A program made the translations under genes and the position numbers. A DNA stretch of 64,000 nucleotides from RGIG5612 sp045598285 (GTDB lineage: Bacteria; Bacillota; Clostridia; Lachnospirales; Lachnospiraceae): positions 22,785-86,784 of the forward strand of contig JAZLLU010000001.1 of NCBI GenBank assembly GCA_045598285.1, written 5' to 3'. Shown piece by piece: positions 17,644-25,891 of the stretch; the stretch's first letter is position 1; each line of letters opens with the position of its first letter. Below the pieces are notes generated by a model. That model saw nothing but the letters and a program-made list of their open reading frames with translations, did no database searches and was not told where the DNA came from.

Positions 17644-18394
17644 TGTTGGAAATACAAATACGAAGGTTGCGATTTTTGAAGGTAAGGATATTAAAGTTAC
17701 TTTTAGAGTCGGAACAAAAACTTCACGTACATCTGACGAGTATGTTGTTATGTTTACTAGCCATTTGGCCAGTAGTGGATATGCGAAAGAGGATATTGAT
17801 GGCGTTGTTATAGCTTCGGTTGTACCTGATGTTATGCATTCACTTAATAATTGCGTCAAAAAAATGTTTAATGTTGACCCGATTGTAGTTGGACCTGGAA
17901 CAAAAACGGGAATTCAATTAGTAAAGACACATCCAAACGAGGTTGGCGCAGATAGAATGGCTGATGGCGTTGCTGCTTTAGAAATGTATGGTGGGCCGGT
18001 AATAATTGTTGATTATGGAACAGCAACAAAGTTTGATTACTTTAGTGCAGACCATAAGTTCGAATCAGCAATCACATGCCCAGGACTTTTACTTTCTGCG
18101 AGAGCACTTTGGGAGGGAACAGCTAAACTTCCAGAAATTGAGATAAAAAATCCTGGAACAATTCTGGCAAAAGATACAGTAACTTCACTTCAAGCCGGAA
18201 TTCTTTATGGCCATATTGGTGAAGCAGAATATATTATTGATAAGATTAAGGCTGAGTCTAATGAGGAAGGTTTTACAGTAGTTGCAACAGGTGGCTTAGC
18301 AAATATTATTGTTAAAGAAACCGACAGGATTGATTATTTTGAGCCAGATCTTTTGATGCACGGCCTTCGAATTATCTATGAGAAAAATAAATAA
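17627..18394 (+). CDS. coaX: Type III pantothenate kinase CoaX
   Basis: The first enzyme of coenzyme A synthesis, of the ASKHA type that is not inhibited by CoA. The start is placed at the ATG at 17627, because TTGGAGG lies 10 bases upstream and the protein then begins MLLAIDVGNTNTK, the phosphate 1 motif of the family. Further motifs are HPNEVGADRMAD, with the catalytic Asp, and IIVDYGTATKFDYF. The length of 255 residues is normal. The gene overlaps the upstream small gene by 17 bases and is followed 3 bases later by dusB. Confidence 0.95.
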   Translation: MLLAIDVGNTNTKVAIFEGKDIKVTFRVGTKTSRTSDEYVVMFTSHLASSGYAKEDIDGVVIASVVPDVMHSLNNCVKKMFNVDPIVVGPGTKTGIQLVKTHPNEVGADRMADGVAALEMYGGPVIIVDYGTATKFDYFSADHKFESAITCPGLLLSARALWEGTAKLPEIEIKNPGTILAKDTVTSLQAGILYGHIGEAEYIIDKIKAESNEEGFTVVATGGLANIIVKETDRIDYFEPDLLMHGLRIIYEKNK

Positions 18395-18397
18395 TTT

Positions 18398-19399
18398 ATG
18401 AAAATCGGAAACTTAGAGGTTGGAAAATTAATACTTGCACCGATGGCAGGAATAACTGATATGCCTTTTAGGGCACTCTGTAAAGAGCAGGGTGCCTCTT
18501 TAACTTATACAGAAATGATTAGTGCAAAGGCTCTTTATTATAAGAACAAAAACACTTCGCCTTTATTGCAAGTTGCATCTTTAGAGGTTCCAGTAACACT
18601 TCAGCTTTTTGGAAACGAGCCGGAACTTTTAGCTAACGAATCTTTGAAGTTAGAAGATGGACCGTATGATATTTTTGATATAAATATGGGCTGTCCTGTG
18701 CCAAAGGTTGTTAACAATGGCGAGGGAAGCGCACTTATGAATGATCCAAAAAAAATAGAAGAAATTATAAAAGCAATGACGAAGGTTTTAAAAAAGCCCG
18801 TTACTGTAAAGATTAGAAAAGGATTTTCTGATGACAATATTAATGCGGTGGAAATAGCTAAGATTGCAGAGGGTGCTGGAGCAGCTGCGGTGGCGATACA
18901 TGGAAGAACTAGGACCCAAATGTATCATGGCAAAGCTGATTGGGATATAATCCGCGAAGTAAAAGAAGCGGTTTCAATCCCTGTTATTGGAAATGGAGAT
19001 ATAACCTCTGGGGCAGATGCTAAGAAGATGTTTAATGAAACTGGCGTAGATGCGGTTATGATAGGTAGAGCTGCAAGAGGAAATCCATGGATTTTTAAGC
19101 AAATAGAATATTTTTTAGAGACGGGCAAAGAGTTAGAAAAGCCGTCTATTACTGATATAAAAGAGATGATTTTTAGACATTTAGATTTAATGGTGGAATT
19201 TATGCAAGGTCAAGATACCGAAAGAAAGCGTGGACGTACTCGCATAAAGATGAGCGCAGAAGAAGCAGCGGTTCACCAAATGCGTACACATGTAGCTTTC
19301 TACAGCGCAGGTTATCCGTCTTCAACAACTCTACGCCGTAAAATCAATCAGGCTGAAACCATCGAAGAATTTAAAGAGATTTTATTGAATTGGAAATAA
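18398..19399 (+). CDS. dusB: tRNA-dihydrouridine synthase DusB
   Basis: An FMN enzyme that reduces uridine to dihydrouridine in tRNA. The 333-residue TIM-barrel starts with LILAPMAGITDMPFRALC and contains the Dus signature INMGCPVPKVVNNGEGSALM, including the catalytic Cys, then the FMN-phosphate loop (VIGNGDI, VMIGRAARGNPWIF). The coaX-dusB order is frequent in Firmicutes. The gene is the last in its operon; the 1.4 kb that follows has no supported protein-coding gene. Confidence 0.95.
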   Translation: MKIGNLEVGKLILAPMAGITDMPFRALCKEQGASLTYTEMISAKALYYKNKNTSPLLQVASLEVPVTLQLFGNEPELLANESLKLEDGPYDIFDINMGCPVPKVVNNGEGSALMNDPKKIEEIIKAMTKVLKKPVTVKIRKGFSDDNINAVEIAKIAEGAGAAAVAIHGRTRTQMYHGKADWDIIREVKEAVSIPVIGNGDITSGADAKKMFNETGVDAVMIGRAARGNPWIFKQIEYFLETGKELEKPSITDIKEMIFRHLDLMVEFMQGQDTERKRGRTRIKMSAEEAAVHQMRTHVAFYSAGYPSSTTLRRKINQAETIEEFKEILLNWK

Positions 19400-19404
19400 A
19401 TTAA

Positions 19405-19593
19405 AATTTCCCAAATAGTGGTTATAAAAATAGTGCTAACTATAAATATTTCTTTTTTGCAATTCCACTTTTTCTAGGAATATTTTCAATGCAAATAATC
19501 ACTAAAATATTGATAATTCTGACATGCATTGTGGCAACATTTGCTGCAATACAGGAAGGATATTATATCATCACACAAAAAGAAATCAGATAG
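19405..19593 (+). pseudogene. Possible remnant of a small two-helix membrane protein
   Basis: A 62-codon open frame runs from a TAA at 19402 to a TAG at 19591. It reads as two hydrophobic helices (YFFFAIPLFLGIFS, then ILIILTCIVATFAAIQ) and a polar tail. The only ATG (19489) lies between the helices and has no Shine-Dalgarno. The hydrophobic pattern suggests a 5'-truncated membrane protein gene or, less likely, a real 34-residue single-helix peptide. I do not recognise a family. Confidence 0.25.
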
Positions 19594-19655
19594 ACAAATA
19601 CGAAATTGTAGAGCTCTTAGGCTAGAAGTTTCGCTCTTGCTCATGGCCCGTTCTC

Positions 19656-20045
19656 AAACTAAGGTGGCACTCGAAAGAACATCTACTGTTGGTAAAAGTT
19701 AGCCACCGTAAGTAGCGAAGCAAGGCGCGAGCTCCTTCTTAAGCTCTAGCGCCGCTAGCTTCGCGAGCCACTTTCTCGCAACCAAGCCGATAATCCACAA
19801 ATCCAACAGCCTCTACTACTATGACTCATTGCGTCCGACTTCGTCGACCGCTTCGCCGGTGTGACCACCGGCTCCATATATGTAATATGCAAACCTAGAA
19901 GAGTTTTTAAAATAGGTTTGCATTTTATTATTGAAACGCGAAGTTGCCGGTGCCAGCGCTGTGTGTGGGCGCGCACCGGCCTTCGCTACTTACGGTGGCT
20001 AACTTTGAATGACAGTACCTGTTCTTTCGAGCGCCACCTTAGTTT
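19656..20045. repeat. Inverted repeat A
   Basis: The outer arms 19656-19681 and 20020-20045 are complementary at 25 of 26 positions. The inner arms 19698-19720 and 19981-20003 are perfectly complementary over 23 bases. Between the arms of each side there is a short unpaired stretch (16 bases each), and 260 bases separate the arms. Confidence 0.85.
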
Positions 20046-20397
20046 ATAAATTTAAAAAATATTTTTACCGAAAAAGGCACCATTGGTACCCGTTGAGCAT
20101 TATGAAAAATGTTGGTGATTTTTATAAGGTTTTAAAAACCTTGATAAATCAAGATTTTTTGATTTGGTACTTTTCTAACAAATCCTCATAATGAATAAAT
20201 TTGATGATTTTACTTAAAAAATATGTAGTTTTGGGTACCAATGGTGCCTTTTTCGGTAATTTTATCAAAACATTTTGTTTTTGATTAATATATGGAGCTG
20301 GCATAAGCCAGCGAAGCGGCGCCAAAGGCGACGCAAAGAAAGATAGTAGTAGAGGCTGTGTGATTTGTGGATTATCGGCGAGGTTGCGAGAAAGTGG
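19768..20397. repeat. Inverted repeat B
   Basis: The arms 19768-19822 and 20343-20397 are complementary at 51 of 55 positions. A third, partial copy of its core (the GATTTGTGGATTATCGGC part) lies in inverted form at 20445-20463, giving a local hairpin with 20362-20380. Confidence 0.85.
20065..20259. repeat. Inverted repeat C with small palindromes inside
   Basis: The 27-base arms 20065-20091 and 20233-20259 are perfectly complementary and include GGCACCATTGGTACC-like sequence. The AT-rich interior holds further small palindromes, such as AAGGTTTTAAAAACCTT and TTGATAAATCAA, so the whole segment can fold into a long cruciform with side hairpins. Confidence 0.85.
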
Positions 20398-20463
20398 AAA
20401 GGATGCGGACAACTTTTTGTTGTACGCGGCCTTTCCACTTCGAGCGCCGATTATCCATAAATC
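20362..20463. repeat. Long compound hairpin
   Basis: Nested arms: 20362-20380 with 20445-20463 (17 of 19), then GTGGAAAGG (20394-20402) with CCTTTCCAC (20430-20438), then ACAAC with GTTGT around a five-T loop (20409-20423). Confidence 0.75.
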
Positions 20464-20561
20464 CACTGCCCAAAAAAGCCAGACAAATTGCAATTTGCTG
20501 AACTAATTAAGAGCTTTTCAAAATAGTTTTAATTAGCTGCTATATATGATAAAATAAATTT

Positions 20562-20728
20562 ACCCAGAACAGGTCTGATATTTTGAACCTACATCGATTT
20601 AAATGGGATTCCAATATTTTTTAGTAGATGACCAGCCTCCTTAGAGTGGACTTCAGAAGCTAAAGTGCGGTGAACCCACCTGGCTATTGCTAGGAATCAA
20701 AATACAGCCAATGTTTTGGGCTTTTTTT
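20562..20728 (+). ncRNA. ssrS: Probable 6S RNA
   Basis: The about 167-base segment has the features of a 6S RNA, which binds the housekeeping RNA polymerase holoenzyme. A two-part closing stem is clear: CCCAGAACA (20563-20571) with TGTTTTGGG (20712-20720), and TATTTTGA (20579-20586) with TCAAAATA (20697-20704). The interior has the strings GAACCTACATC, GGGATTCC and GGTGAACCCACCTGG, which I recall from clostridial 6S RNAs. An extended -10 (TGATAAAAT, 20547-20555) sits 7 bases before the 5' end. A run of seven T follows the closing stem, so it also serves as terminator. It is not a T-box: the AGGGTGGNACCGCG box is missing. Confidence 0.7.
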
Positions 20729-20740
20729 ATGTCCAATTCA

Positions 20741-20769
20741 TTGAAACATAAGGCTTTTTGTGATATAAA
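20741..20769 (+). promoter_or_regulatory. Promoter of pheST
   Basis: A -35 TTGAAA (20741-20746) and a -10 TATAAA (20764-20769) are separated by 17 bases. They leave a leader of about 32 bases before pheS, with the Shine-Dalgarno GAAGGG. This leader is too short for a T-box. Confidence 0.6.
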
Positions 20770-20807
20770 TTACTATGTATGTTTATGTAATTTAGAAGGG
20801 AAAAAAC

Positions 20808-21827
20808 ATGAAGGAAAAATTAGAGCAAATTAAGAAAGAGGCTATTGAAAAAATTCAAAAAGCAGACAATATTGATGTGCTTAATGAATTGAAAGTAGCT
20901 TATCTAGGTAAGAAAGGCGAACTCACTGAAGTCCTTAAAGGAATGAAGGATGTAGCAGCTGAAGAAAGACCAAAAGTTGGCCAGATGGTTAACGATACTA
21001 GAAACGAGATTGAGGAGTGCTTAAACAAGGTCAAAGAGCAAATGGAAAATAAGCTTTTAGAAGCAAAACTCAAAGCAGAAGTTATCGACGTTACACTTCC
21101 TGGTAAAGCAAAAAATATTGGTCATGACCATCCAAATAACATGATTTTAAAAGAAGTTGAAGACATCTTTGTTGGTATGGGATATGAAGTAGTATCTGGT
21201 CCAGAAGTTGAATACGACCACTATAACTTTGAAGCACTTAATATACCAGCAAATCATCCAGCAAAAGATGAGCAAGATACATTCTATATCAACTCAGAAA
21301 TTTTGCTTAGGACTCAAACTTCATCCGTTCAGATACATGAGATGGAAAAAGGCGTGCTTCCTATTCGAATGATTGCCCCTGGTAGAGTTTTTAGATCTGA
21401 CGAAGTAGACGCAACACATAGCCCAAGTTTTCATCAAATAGAAGGACTTGTGGTAGATAAAGGAATTACTTTCGCAGACCTTAAAGGAACCCTGGACGAA
21501 TTTGCCAAGAAGTTTTTTGGACCGGATACAAAGACAAAATTCCGTCCACACCATTTTCCGTTTACAGAGCCTAGTGCTGAAGTAGATGTTTCATGCTTTA
21601 AGTGTGGTGGAAAAGGATGCCGTTTTTGTAAAGGAGAAGGATGGATTGAAATCCTAGGATGCGGTATGGTTCATCCACATGTCTTGGAAATGGTGGGAAT
21701 TGACCCAGAAGTTTACACAGGATTTGCTTTCGGCATGGGACTAGAAAGATTAACCCTTCTTAAATGTGAAATAGATGATATGAGATTATTATACGAGAAC
21801 GATTTACGTTTCTTGAAACAATTCTAG
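20808..21827 (+). CDS. pheS: Phenylalanyl-tRNA synthetase alpha chain
   Basis: The catalytic subunit of the alpha2-beta2 class II synthetase. The 339 residues comprise an N-terminal coiled coil (about residues 1-90) and the class II core. Motif 2 is seen around RMIAPGRVFRSDEVDATHSPSFHQIEG, and motif 3 in GFAFGMGLERLTLLK. A cysteine set, CFKCGGKGCRFCKGEG, is the small zinc-like insertion common in bacterial PheS. It is followed after 15 bases by pheT. Initiation from ATG 20808 is supported by GAAGGG 8 bases upstream. Confidence 0.97.
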   Translation: MKEKLEQIKKEAIEKIQKADNIDVLNELKVAYLGKKGELTEVLKGMKDVAAEERPKVGQMVNDTRNEIEECLNKVKEQMENKLLEAKLKAEVIDVTLPGKAKNIGHDHPNNMILKEVEDIFVGMGYEVVSGPEVEYDHYNFEALNIPANHPAKDEQDTFYINSEILLRTQTSSVQIHEMEKGVLPIRMIAPGRVFRSDEVDATHSPSFHQIEGLVVDKGITFADLKGTLDEFAKKFFGPDTKTKFRPHHFPFTEPSAEVDVSCFKCGGKGCRFCKGEGWIEILGCGMVHPHVLEMVGIDPEVYTGFAFGMGLERLTLLKCEIDDMRLLYENDLRFLKQF

Positions 21828-21842
21828 GAAAGGAGAGAGAAA

Positions 21843-24266
21843 ATGAACGCTTCATTATCATGGATTAAAGCATATGTACCGGAACTTGATGTAGATTATC
21901 AAGAATTCAGAGATGCAATGACTCTCTCCGGAACAAAGGTTGAAAACTTTAATGTTTTCGACAAGAACCTAAAAGATATAGTAATAGGACAAGTAAAAAA
22001 GGTAGAGTCTCACCCAGACGCAGATAAGTTAGTTATCTGCCAAGTTGATGTTGGCAATGAGACGTTGCAAATAGTTACTGGAGCGCCTAATGTATTTGAA
22101 GGCGCTAAAGTTGCAGTCGTAAAAGTTGGTGGCAAGGTTGCAGGCGGCCATGACGGAAAGTTAGCTGAAGACGGAATCACAATTAAAGAAGGAAAACTTA
22201 GAGGTGTTGATTCATACGGAATGATGTGCTCAATAGATGAACTTGGAAGCACAACAGAAATGTACCCGGATGCAGCACCGGACGGACTTTATATCTTACC
22301 TGAAGATACACCGGTTGGAGAAGACGCAATCGAGTATTTAGGACTTCATGACGCGAATTTTGAATTTGAAATCACTTCTAACAGAGTAGATTGCTATTCA
22401 GTTTTGGGAATCGCTAGAGAAGCTGCTGCAACTTTTAGAAAACCATTTGTCCTTGAGGAACCTAAAGTTAACAAAACTATCGACGACATTAATAAATACT
22501 TAAAAGTTGAAGTAGAAGATACAAATCTTTGCAAACGTTACACAGCAATGATGGTTAAAAATATTCGTTTAGCACCATCACCTAGATGGCTTCGCCAAAG
22601 ACTTGCTAGCAACGGAATACGTCCAATAAACAACGTAGTAGATATTACAAACTACGTTATGGAAGAGTATGGCCAGCCTATGCATGCGTTTGATTACGAT
22701 ACAATCGCAGGTGGAAAAATTGTAGTTAAGTGTGCTAAAGATGGCGACGTATTTACTACACTCGACGGACAAGAAAGAAAATTGGATAAAGATATCTTGA
22801 TGATTAACGATGCTGATAAAGCAATCGGAATCGCAGGAATTATGGGCGGCGAAGACAGCAAAATTACTGATGATGTTAAAACACTTGTTTTCGAAAGCGC
22901 ATGTTTCGATGGAACTAACAATAGACTTAGCGCTAAAAGATTAGGCCTTCGTACAGATGCTTCAGGAAAATTTGAAAAAGGATTAGACCCTAACAACACA
23001 CTCCCAGCAATTCTTAGAGCTTGTCAACTTATTGAAGAACTTGATGCGGGCGATGTTGTTGGAGGAATAATTGATATTTATCCGGAACATGTACAGCAAA
23101 AGAAAATTAAGTTCGAGCCAGATAAATACAATGCGCTTTTAGGAACTAGTGTGGATACGAAAACAATGCTTTCTTACTTTGAAAGACTTGAAATTGAGTA
23201 CGACGAAAAAACGAATGAACTTACTATTCCTTCGTTCCGTCAAGATCTTTTAAGAGATGCTGATATAGCAGAAGAAGTTGCAAGATTTTTCGGATACGAC
23301 AATATCCCAACATCGCTTCCAAGTTCTAAGGATGCATGTGGCGGCTTAACCTTTAGTTTTGTAGTTCAAGAAAAAGTCAGAGCAGCACTTAAAGCTTATG
23401 GATATTCAGAATCTATGACTTTTTCTTTTGAAAGCCCTAAGGTATTTAATAAACTTAAAGTTAGCGAAGATGATAGCTTAAGAAAAGTTATTACAATTTC
23501 TAATCCATTAGGTGAAGACTACTCAATTATGAGAACAAGCCTAGTTAATGGAATGTTAACTTCACTTTCAACAAACTATAACAGAAGAAATAAGAGTGCA
23601 AACCTTTTCGAGTTAGCAAATATTTATATTCCAAAAGCTTTGCCACTTACAGAGCTTCCAGATGAGAAGATGACACTTTCACTTGGATTTTATGGAGAAG
23701 GAGATTTCTTCGACTTAAAAGGAGCAGTAGAAGAAGTTTTCGAAAAATTAGGAATAAAGATCCCTAGAGACTATGTGACTGAAAATCCGATTTCATTCTT
23801 GCATCCAGGACGTCAAGCAAGAGTGCTTATAAAAGGTGGCCTAGAAGAAATAGCTTATCTAGGAGAAGTTCATCCATCTGTTGCTAAAAATTATGGACTT
23901 GGCACAAAGGTTTATTACGCACAAATAGATATTGATGCACTTTATGATTTGGCTGGTTTTGAAAAGAAATATAAAGAAATACCTAAGTATCCAGCAGTAA
24001 CAAGAGACCTTTCTATGGTAATGAGTAAAGAGGTTAAAGCAGCCGATATCGTTAAGATTATTTCTAAGACGGGTGGCAAGCTTATTGAAAGTGTAGAACT
24101 TTTCGATGTATACGAAGGCGAACGTATAGGTGAAGGCTTAAAGAGCCTTGCTTATAGCATAGTATTTAGAGATAAAGAACGTACCCTTTCTGATGGCGAT
24201 GTAAATCCTTTAATTGATAAAATCATAGAGAAATTAAAAGAAAAAGGTATAGACCTTAGAAGTTAA
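21843..24266 (+). CDS. pheT: Phenylalanyl-tRNA synthetase beta chain
   Basis: The 807-residue beta subunit carries the tRNA-binding EMAP-like OB domain (about residues 40-150, VGQVKKVESHPDADKL-type pattern: IGQVKKVESHPDADKLVICQ), the B3/B4 editing domain (FEITSNRVDCYSVLGIAREAA), B5 and the catalytic-like fold, and the C-terminal ferredoxin-like anticodon-binding domain (YPAVTRDLSMVM near residue 718). The Shine-Dalgarno AAAGGAGAG precedes the ATG. Together with pheS it charges tRNA-Phe and edits Tyr-tRNA-Phe. Confidence 0.97.
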   Translation: MNASLSWIKAYVPELDVDYQEFRDAMTLSGTKVENFNVFDKNLKDIVIGQVKKVESHPDADKLVICQVDVGNETLQIVTGAPNVFEGAKVAVVKVGGKVAGGHDGKLAEDGITIKEGKLRGVDSYGMMCSIDELGSTTEMYPDAAPDGLYILPEDTPVGEDAIEYLGLHDANFEFEITSNRVDCYSVLGIAREAAATFRKPFVLEEPKVNKTIDDINKYLKVEVEDTNLCKRYTAMMVKNIRLAPSPRWLRQRLASNGIRPINNVVDITNYVMEEYGQPMHAFDYDTIAGGKIVVKCAKDGDVFTTLDGQERKLDKDILMINDADKAIGIAGIMGGEDSKITDDVKTLVFESACFDGTNNRLSAKRLGLRTDASGKFEKGLDPNNTLPAILRACQLIEELDAGDVVGGIIDIYPEHVQQKKIKFEPDKYNALLGTSVDTKTMLSYFERLEIEYDEKTNELTIPSFRQDLLRDADIAEEVARFFGYDNIPTSLPSSKDACGGLTFSFVVQEKVRAALKAYGYSESMTFSFESPKVFNKLKVSEDDSLRKVITISNPLGEDYSIMRTSLVNGMLTSLSTNYNRRNKSANLFELANIYIPKALPLTELPDEKMTLSLGFYGEGDFFDLKGAVEEVFEKLGIKIPRDYVTENPISFLHPGRQARVLIKGGLEEIAYLGEVHPSVAKNYGLGTKVYYAQIDIDALYDLAGFEKKYKEIPKYPAVTRDLSMVMSKEVKAADIVKIISKTGGKLIESVELFDVYEGERIGEGLKSLAYSIVFRDKERTLSDGDVNPLIDKIIEKLKEKGIDLRS

Positions 24267-24270
24267 ATTA

Positions 24271-24279
24271 TGCTAAAAT
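24271..24279 (+). promoter_or_regulatory. Candidate extended -10 promoter for the SCIFF operon
   Basis: TGCTAAAAT directly after the pheT stop codon looks like an extended -10 box. No convincing -35 is seen. It would give a leader of about 43 bases with the Shine-Dalgarno GGAGG at 24316-24320. Confidence 0.4.
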
Positions 24280-24328
24280 AGATAAGTTAAATTTAAGTAG
24301 TATTTATACAATTTAGGAGGTTTCAATA

Positions 24329-24472
24329 ATGAAACATATCAAAACATTAAACGAGAAAAATTTACAAGAAACATTAAAAAAAGGTGGCTGTGGAGAATGC
24401 CAGACTTCTTGCCAATCAGCATGCAAAACTAGTTGCACAGTTGGAAATCAAAAATGCGAGAAGAATAAATAG
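24329..24472 (+). CDS. scfA: SCIFF precursor peptide (six cysteines in forty-five)
   Basis: A 47-residue precursor of a ranthipeptide (thioether-containing ribosomal peptide). The conserved leader start MKHIKTLNEK is followed by six cysteines at residues 21, 24, 28, 32, 36 and 43. The maturase crosslinks Cys sulfur to neighbouring residues (in the studied homologue, a Thr). Candidate acceptors Thr27, Thr34 and Thr37 lie beside the cysteines. A strong Shine-Dalgarno (TTAGGAGG) precedes the ATG, which fits high expression. The maturase gene begins 9 bases after its stop. SCIFF is nearly universal in Clostridia; its biological role is still poorly defined, with quorum-sensing-like roles proposed. 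Confidence 0.95.
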   Translation: MKHIKTLNEKNLQETLKKGGCGECQTSCQSACKTSCTVGNQKCEKNK

Positions 24473-24481
24473 AGGGTAGTC

Positions 24482-25891
24482 TTGGTTCATTATTTTTCGC
24501 AGCAAGGATATAACATCCTATTAGATGTCAACTCTGGACTTGTCCATGTAGTTGACGAAATAGTAATAAAAATAATAAAAGAAATAAATCAGGGTATTGA
24601 AGAGGGAGAGTATTCCTCTTCATGTCCTGAAATTTGCGTTTCTAAATTAAAAGAAAGAGTACAAGATAAAAACCCCGAAATAAAAGAAGCCGACTTAGAA
24701 GAAGCAATCGGGGAAGTTAAACATTTAATTGAAAATAATTCGCTCTATACAAAGGATATCTACCAAGATGCGCATAACTTTGTATCAGATGCAAAACCAG
24801 TACTAAAGGCAATGTGCCTTTCAGTTGCTCATGATTGTAATCTTGCTTGTAAATATTGTTTCGCCGAAGGCGGAGAATATAAAGGCAAAAGAGAACTTAT
24901 GAGCTTTGAGGTAGGAAAAAAAGCACTTGATTATTTAGTTAAATCCTCAGGCTCGAGAAGAAACTTGGAAGTTGATTTTTTCGGAGGCGAACCACTTATG
25001 AATTTTGATGTGGTTAAGAAATTAGTAGCCTACGGAAGAAGCATAGAAAAAGAGCATAACAAAAATTTCAGATTCACTCTTACCACAAATGCAATGCTCT
25101 TAAATGACGATGTAACTGAGTTCTTGAATAAAGAAATGAGCAACGTCGTTTTAAGTTTAGATGGCCGCAAAGAAGTAAATGATAAAATGCGTGTTACACC
25201 AGATGGACATGGAAGCTATGACATAATAGGTCCAAAGATAAAAGAGTTCATAAAAAAACGTGGTGATAAAGATTATTACGTAAGAGGAACCTTTACTAGA
25301 AATAATTTAGATTTTACTAATGATATTCAAGAATATCTTGATTTAGGATTTGATAAGTTATCAATTGAGCCAGTAGTAACTACAGCCGATTATGGAATCT
25401 GCGAAGAAGATATTCCTAAAATATGTGAAGAATATGAAAAACTTGCAAAACTTTATCTAGATAAATATGACGAAGGAAAGCCTTTCACATTTTTCCATTT
25501 CATGATTGATTTAGATGAAGGACCTTGCATAATAAAACGACTTAAAGGATGCGGAAGTGGAGCTGAGTATGTGGCAGTTAGTCCATCAGGCGATATATAT
25601 CCGTGCCACCAATTTGTAGGCATGAAAGAGTTTGCAATTGGAAATGTAGACGAAGGAATTACAAATAAAGAGATTCCTAAAAAGTTTAGGGAGTCATGTG
25701 TCTACACAAAAGATAAATGCGATACATGCTTTGCTAAATTTTATTGTAGTGGTGGATGCCCTGCAAACTCATGGAATTTTAGCAAAGATATAAATAAAGT
25801 TTACGAAATAGGCTGCAAGATGCAGCAAAAACGTGTTGAGTGTGCAATTATGATTAAAGCGCACCTTGCAGAAAGAGGTTATGATGAATAA
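24482..25891 (+). CDS. scfB: SCIFF maturase, radical SAM/SPASM thioether-forming enzyme
   Basis: The 469-residue enzyme starts at TTG (24482) with GAGGGT just upstream. The N-terminal part (residues 1-90) is a peptide-recognition (RRE-like) domain. The radical SAM motif is CNLACKYC, with Cys 119, 123 and 126. The C-terminal SPASM domain shows CGSGAEYVAVSPSGDIYPCHQ and a terminal cluster of CDTCFAKFYCSGGCP with later Cys residues for the auxiliary [4Fe-4S] clusters. It converts the adjacent six-Cys peptide into its thioether form. It overlaps secDF by a few bases, so all three genes are probably expressed together. Confidence 0.95.
   Translation: MVHYFSQQGYNILLDVNSGLVHVVDEIVIKIIKEINQGIEEGEYSSSCPEICVSKLKERVQDKNPEIKEADLEEAIGEVKHLIENNSLYTKDIYQDAHNFVSDAKPVLKAMCLSVAHDCNLACKYCFAEGGEYKGKRELMSFEVGKKALDYLVKSSGSRRNLEVDFFGGEPLMNFDVVKKLVAYGRSIEKEHNKNFRFTLTTNAMLLNDDVTEFLNKEMSNVVLSLDGRKEVNDKMRVTPDGHGSYDIIGPKIKEFIKKRGDKDYYVRGTFTRNNLDFTNDIQEYLDLGFDKLSIEPVVTTADYGICEEDIPKICEEYEKLAKLYLDKYDEGKPFTFFHFMIDLDEGPCIIKRLKGCGSGAEYVAVSPSGDIYPCHQFVGMKEFAIGNVDEGITNKEIPKKFRESCVYTKDKCDTCFAKFYCSGGCPANSWNFSKDINKVYEIGCKMQQKRVECAIMIKAHLAERGYDE

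Larger units (their letters stand above)
19605..20520. repeat. Non-coding cluster of interleaved long inverted repeats
   Basis: This stretch between dusB and the 6S RNA is richer in G+C than its surroundings in parts and made almost entirely of inverted repeats. Order of arms along the DNA: A left (19656-19720), B left (19768-19822), A right (19981-20045), C left (20065-20091), C right (20233-20259), B right (20343-20397). Pairs A and B are interleaved, so both cannot form simple nested hairpins at once. Smaller hairpins are present too (for example 19887-19923, and 20362-20463). The left edge carries GAGCTCTT and the right edge carries AAGAGCTT. The short open frames here follow the palindromes and are not supported as genes. 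Confidence 0.8.

Noticed and set aside
19755..20493. Several open frames of 60-114 codons inside the repeat cluster, on both strands
   Set aside because: They follow the palindromes, have no Shine-Dalgarno, cross repeat arms, and show no family-like sequence.
19605..20520. Retron, group II intron or integron attC array
   Set aside because: No reverse transcriptase, maturase or integrase gene is near. The GTTAGCC/GGCTAAC strings do not match the attC core pattern GTTRRRY, and no domain V-like catalytic hairpin was recognised.
20562..20807. T-box leader for pheST
   Set aside because: The conserved T-box sequence AGGGTGGNACCGCG is absent and the leader after the pheS promoter is too short.
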